Shown piece by piece: positions 63,043 through 64,000 of a stretch of 64,000 nt of DNA. The DNA comes from CAVTUU01 sp045804965 (GTDB taxonomy: Bacteria; Chloroflexota; Chloroflexia; Thermomicrobiales; UBA6265): assembly GCA_045804965.1 (NCBI GenBank), contig JBJMMD010000010.1:1-64000 (forward strand), written 5' to 3'. Position 1 is the first letter of the stretch. Each line of letters opens with the position of its first letter. A program made the position numbers and the translations under genes. The notes under the pieces were generated by a model that had not been told where the DNA came from, searched no databases, and worked only from the letters and a program-made list of their open reading frames with translations.

Positions 63043-63061
63043 AGAATATTTGTTCTATAAT
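63043..63061 (+). promoter_or_regulatory. SOS-box-like palindrome overlapping a -10 box
   Basis: AGAATATTTGTTCT (63043-63056) has AGAA/TTCT arms and differs by one base from the GAAC-N4-GTTC core of Gram-positive-type LexA boxes. TATAAT (63056-63061) is a perfect -10; a poor -35 (TGGAGT) would be at 63033-63038. The site is 43 bases before the SRAP gene, fitting damage control. Confidence 0.5.
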
Positions 63062-63103
63062 TCTCTCGGAAATCCCTGCGCCGTCAGGGATCAGGAGGAC
63101 GCT

Positions 63104-63796
63104 ATGTGCGGTCGGTACAGCCTCGAACACCTCACTGAGCTCTCGGAACGTTTCCGGGCGCGGCAGGTCCATCTGGACTTGCCCGCTACCTACAACATCG
63201 CCCCCTCCCTGGAGTTGCCGGTCGTCGTCGAAGATGAGCACGGGGAGCGGGTCTTGCGATTGATGCAGTGGGGCCTGCAACGCGGCGGGCAGCTCGGAGG
63301 GGTGGCCCCGATCAATGCCCGGGCCGAGTCGGTGGCCGACAAGCCGATGTTCCGTGACCTGATTCGACACCGGAGGTGTCTGGTCCCGGCTTCCGGCTTC
63401 TATCTCTGGCAGCAGGTGGGGCTGCGCAAGCAACCCTACTTCGCGACGGTCAAAGACCAGGCGCTGTTCGCCTTCGCCGGGCTGTTCGACGAGATCGACC
63501 AAGGCGAGTGCCCTCCGCTCGCCTCGTACGTCGTGCTGACCACTCGCGCCAATGCGCGCGTAGCCGAGATCCAGGACCGGATGCCAGTGATCATGCGGTC
63601 GGAGGCCGAAGGGCGCTGGCTCTCGCGGCAGATCACCGATATTGAGGACATCCAGCCGGTAATGGCGCCGTTGGGCTCGGACGAGGTCGTTATCTATCCA
63701 GTGGCGACCGCCGTGAATGACGCGCACCACGATGGGCCGGAGCTGATCCGGCCGCAGGAATCGAAGCAGCTGCGACTGGCCCGGCGGGCCAGTTGA
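63104..63796 (+). CDS. SRAP-domain (YedK/HMCES-like) abasic-site protein, variant active site
   Basis: 230 residues from the ATG at 63104 with CAGGAGGA upstream; MCGRYSLEH gives the catalytic Cys2 exposed after Met removal. Family proteins crosslink to abasic sites in single-stranded DNA and protect them. Asn71 and Arg73 (INARAES) match YedK Asn75 and Arg77. Two active-site residues differ: the FYEW Glu is Leu101 (SGFYLW), and the His of IHDRMP is Gln157 (EIQDRMP). Crosslink formation through Cys2 may remain, while ring opening or reversal could be changed. The SOS-like box upstream agrees with a repair role. A DUF3072 gene follows. Confidence 0.88.
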   Translation: MCGRYSLEHLTELSERFRARQVHLDLPATYNIAPSLELPVVVEDEHGERVLRLMQWGLQRGGQLGGVAPINARAESVADKPMFRDLIRHRRCLVPASGFYLWQQVGLRKQPYFATVKDQALFAFAGLFDEIDQGECPPLASYVVLTTRANARVAEIQDRMPVIMRSEAEGRWLSRQITDIEDIQPVMAPLGSDEVVIYPVATAVNDAHHDGPELIRPQESKQLRLARRAS

Positions 63797-63810
63797 AGGA
63801 GGAACGCACG

Positions 63811-64000
63811 ATGAGCGACGATCAACTTCCCGAGGAGAGCCAGAACCCGGTCAAGGATCCGGCCGACTGGACCACGGGCGACGAACCGATGACCGGACCG
63901 CAGGTCTCGTACCTGAAGACTCTGCTCCAGCAGGCAGGCCGGCGCGAGTCGGACCTCGACCCCAAGCTGACCAAGGCCGAAGCCTCGCGGTTGATCGACG
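63811..64000 (+). CDS. DUF3072 protein, cut by the window edge
   Basis: The ATG is preceded by GAAGGAGGA, 14 bases after the SRAP stop, so the two are probably co-transcribed. The 63 codons present include KDPADWTTGDEPMTGPQ, SYLKTLLQQAG and LTKAEASRLID, the signature of DUF3072, a short helical domain resembling a SAP-like or helix-extended-loop-helix fold. The function is unknown. Only a few residues seem to be missing after base 64000. Confidence 0.85.
   Translation, partial: MSDDQLPEESQNPVKDPADWTTGDEPMTGPQVSYLKTLLQQAGRRESDLDPKLTKAEASRLID

Overview
The window looks like a chromosomal segment of a Chloroflexota bacterium, probably close to Thermomicrobia. This is inferred from gene style, not from a marker gene. 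The pointers are a GC-rich sequence, secreted proteins with long Thr/Pro linkers between a signal peptide and their domains, large MalT-like LuxR regulators with an AAA/NB-ARC-type ATPase, and many carbohydrate ABC importers that lack their own ATPase. No rRNA, tRNA, CRISPR array or intact insertion sequence was seen.

Layout. 1-9004: secreted and cell-surface proteins, including two paralogous metallophosphoesterases with laminin-G-like repeats, and a bicupin between them. 9036-14296: small enzymes (DinB-like, VOC, PNPOx-like, YrdB) and a methyltransferase / ABM-monooxygenase / FAD-oxidoreductase group in which the ABM gene carries two in-frame TAG codons. 14445-21514: a LuxR remnant, metE, a luciferase-like oxidoreductase, an L,D-transpeptidase and an OafA-type acyltransferase. 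22312-26646: ABC importer 1 with a convergent nucleoside hydrolase. 26898-34031: hydrolase, CHRD-like protein, an eight-bladed PQQ-type propeller protein, a large LuxR regulator and a small conserved-looking ORF behind an inverted repeat. 34619-44701: a GntR-led operon for recovery of peptidoglycan amino sugars (importer 2, GNAT, PIG-L protein, NamZ, MurQ, MurNAc/GlcNAc kinase, NagA). 45068-51387: hydrolase, DoxX, an unrecognised protein, a second large LuxR regulator and a radical SAM/SPASM protein. 51625-58173: ABC importer 3 with LacI regulator, sugar isomerase and MDR dehydrogenase, with a readable promoter and LacI-type operator. 58247-62536: a ubiquitin-like conjugation operon and its divergent control genes. 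63043-64000: an SRAP abasic-site protein behind an SOS-like box, then a DUF3072 protein cut by the window edge.

The most striking locus is 58247-62536. Four overlapping minus-strand genes encode, in order, a ubiquitin-like protein ending in Gly-Gly-Ala, an E2-like protein with an HPN motif followed by a Cys, a JAB/JAMM protease with a complete metal motif, and an E1-like ThiF-fold enzyme. This is the gene order of the known bacterial Bil (BilABCD) anti-phage operons. Here, however, the operon is divergent from an XRE repressor and an ImmA/IrrE metalloprotease, and a perfect palindrome sits exactly between the two -35 boxes. This suggests a ubiquitin-like system switched on by proteolysis of its repressor, as in DdrO/IrrE or ImmR/ImmA switches. 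That control logic is inferred.

The amino-sugar operon also reads as a complete pathway: uptake of MurNAc-containing sugars, cleavage by a NamZ without a signal peptide, phosphorylation, lactyl-ether removal and deacetylation to glucosamine-6-phosphate. Starts were chosen from Shine-Dalgarno spacing. Functions are from motif recognition only; no database search was possible.
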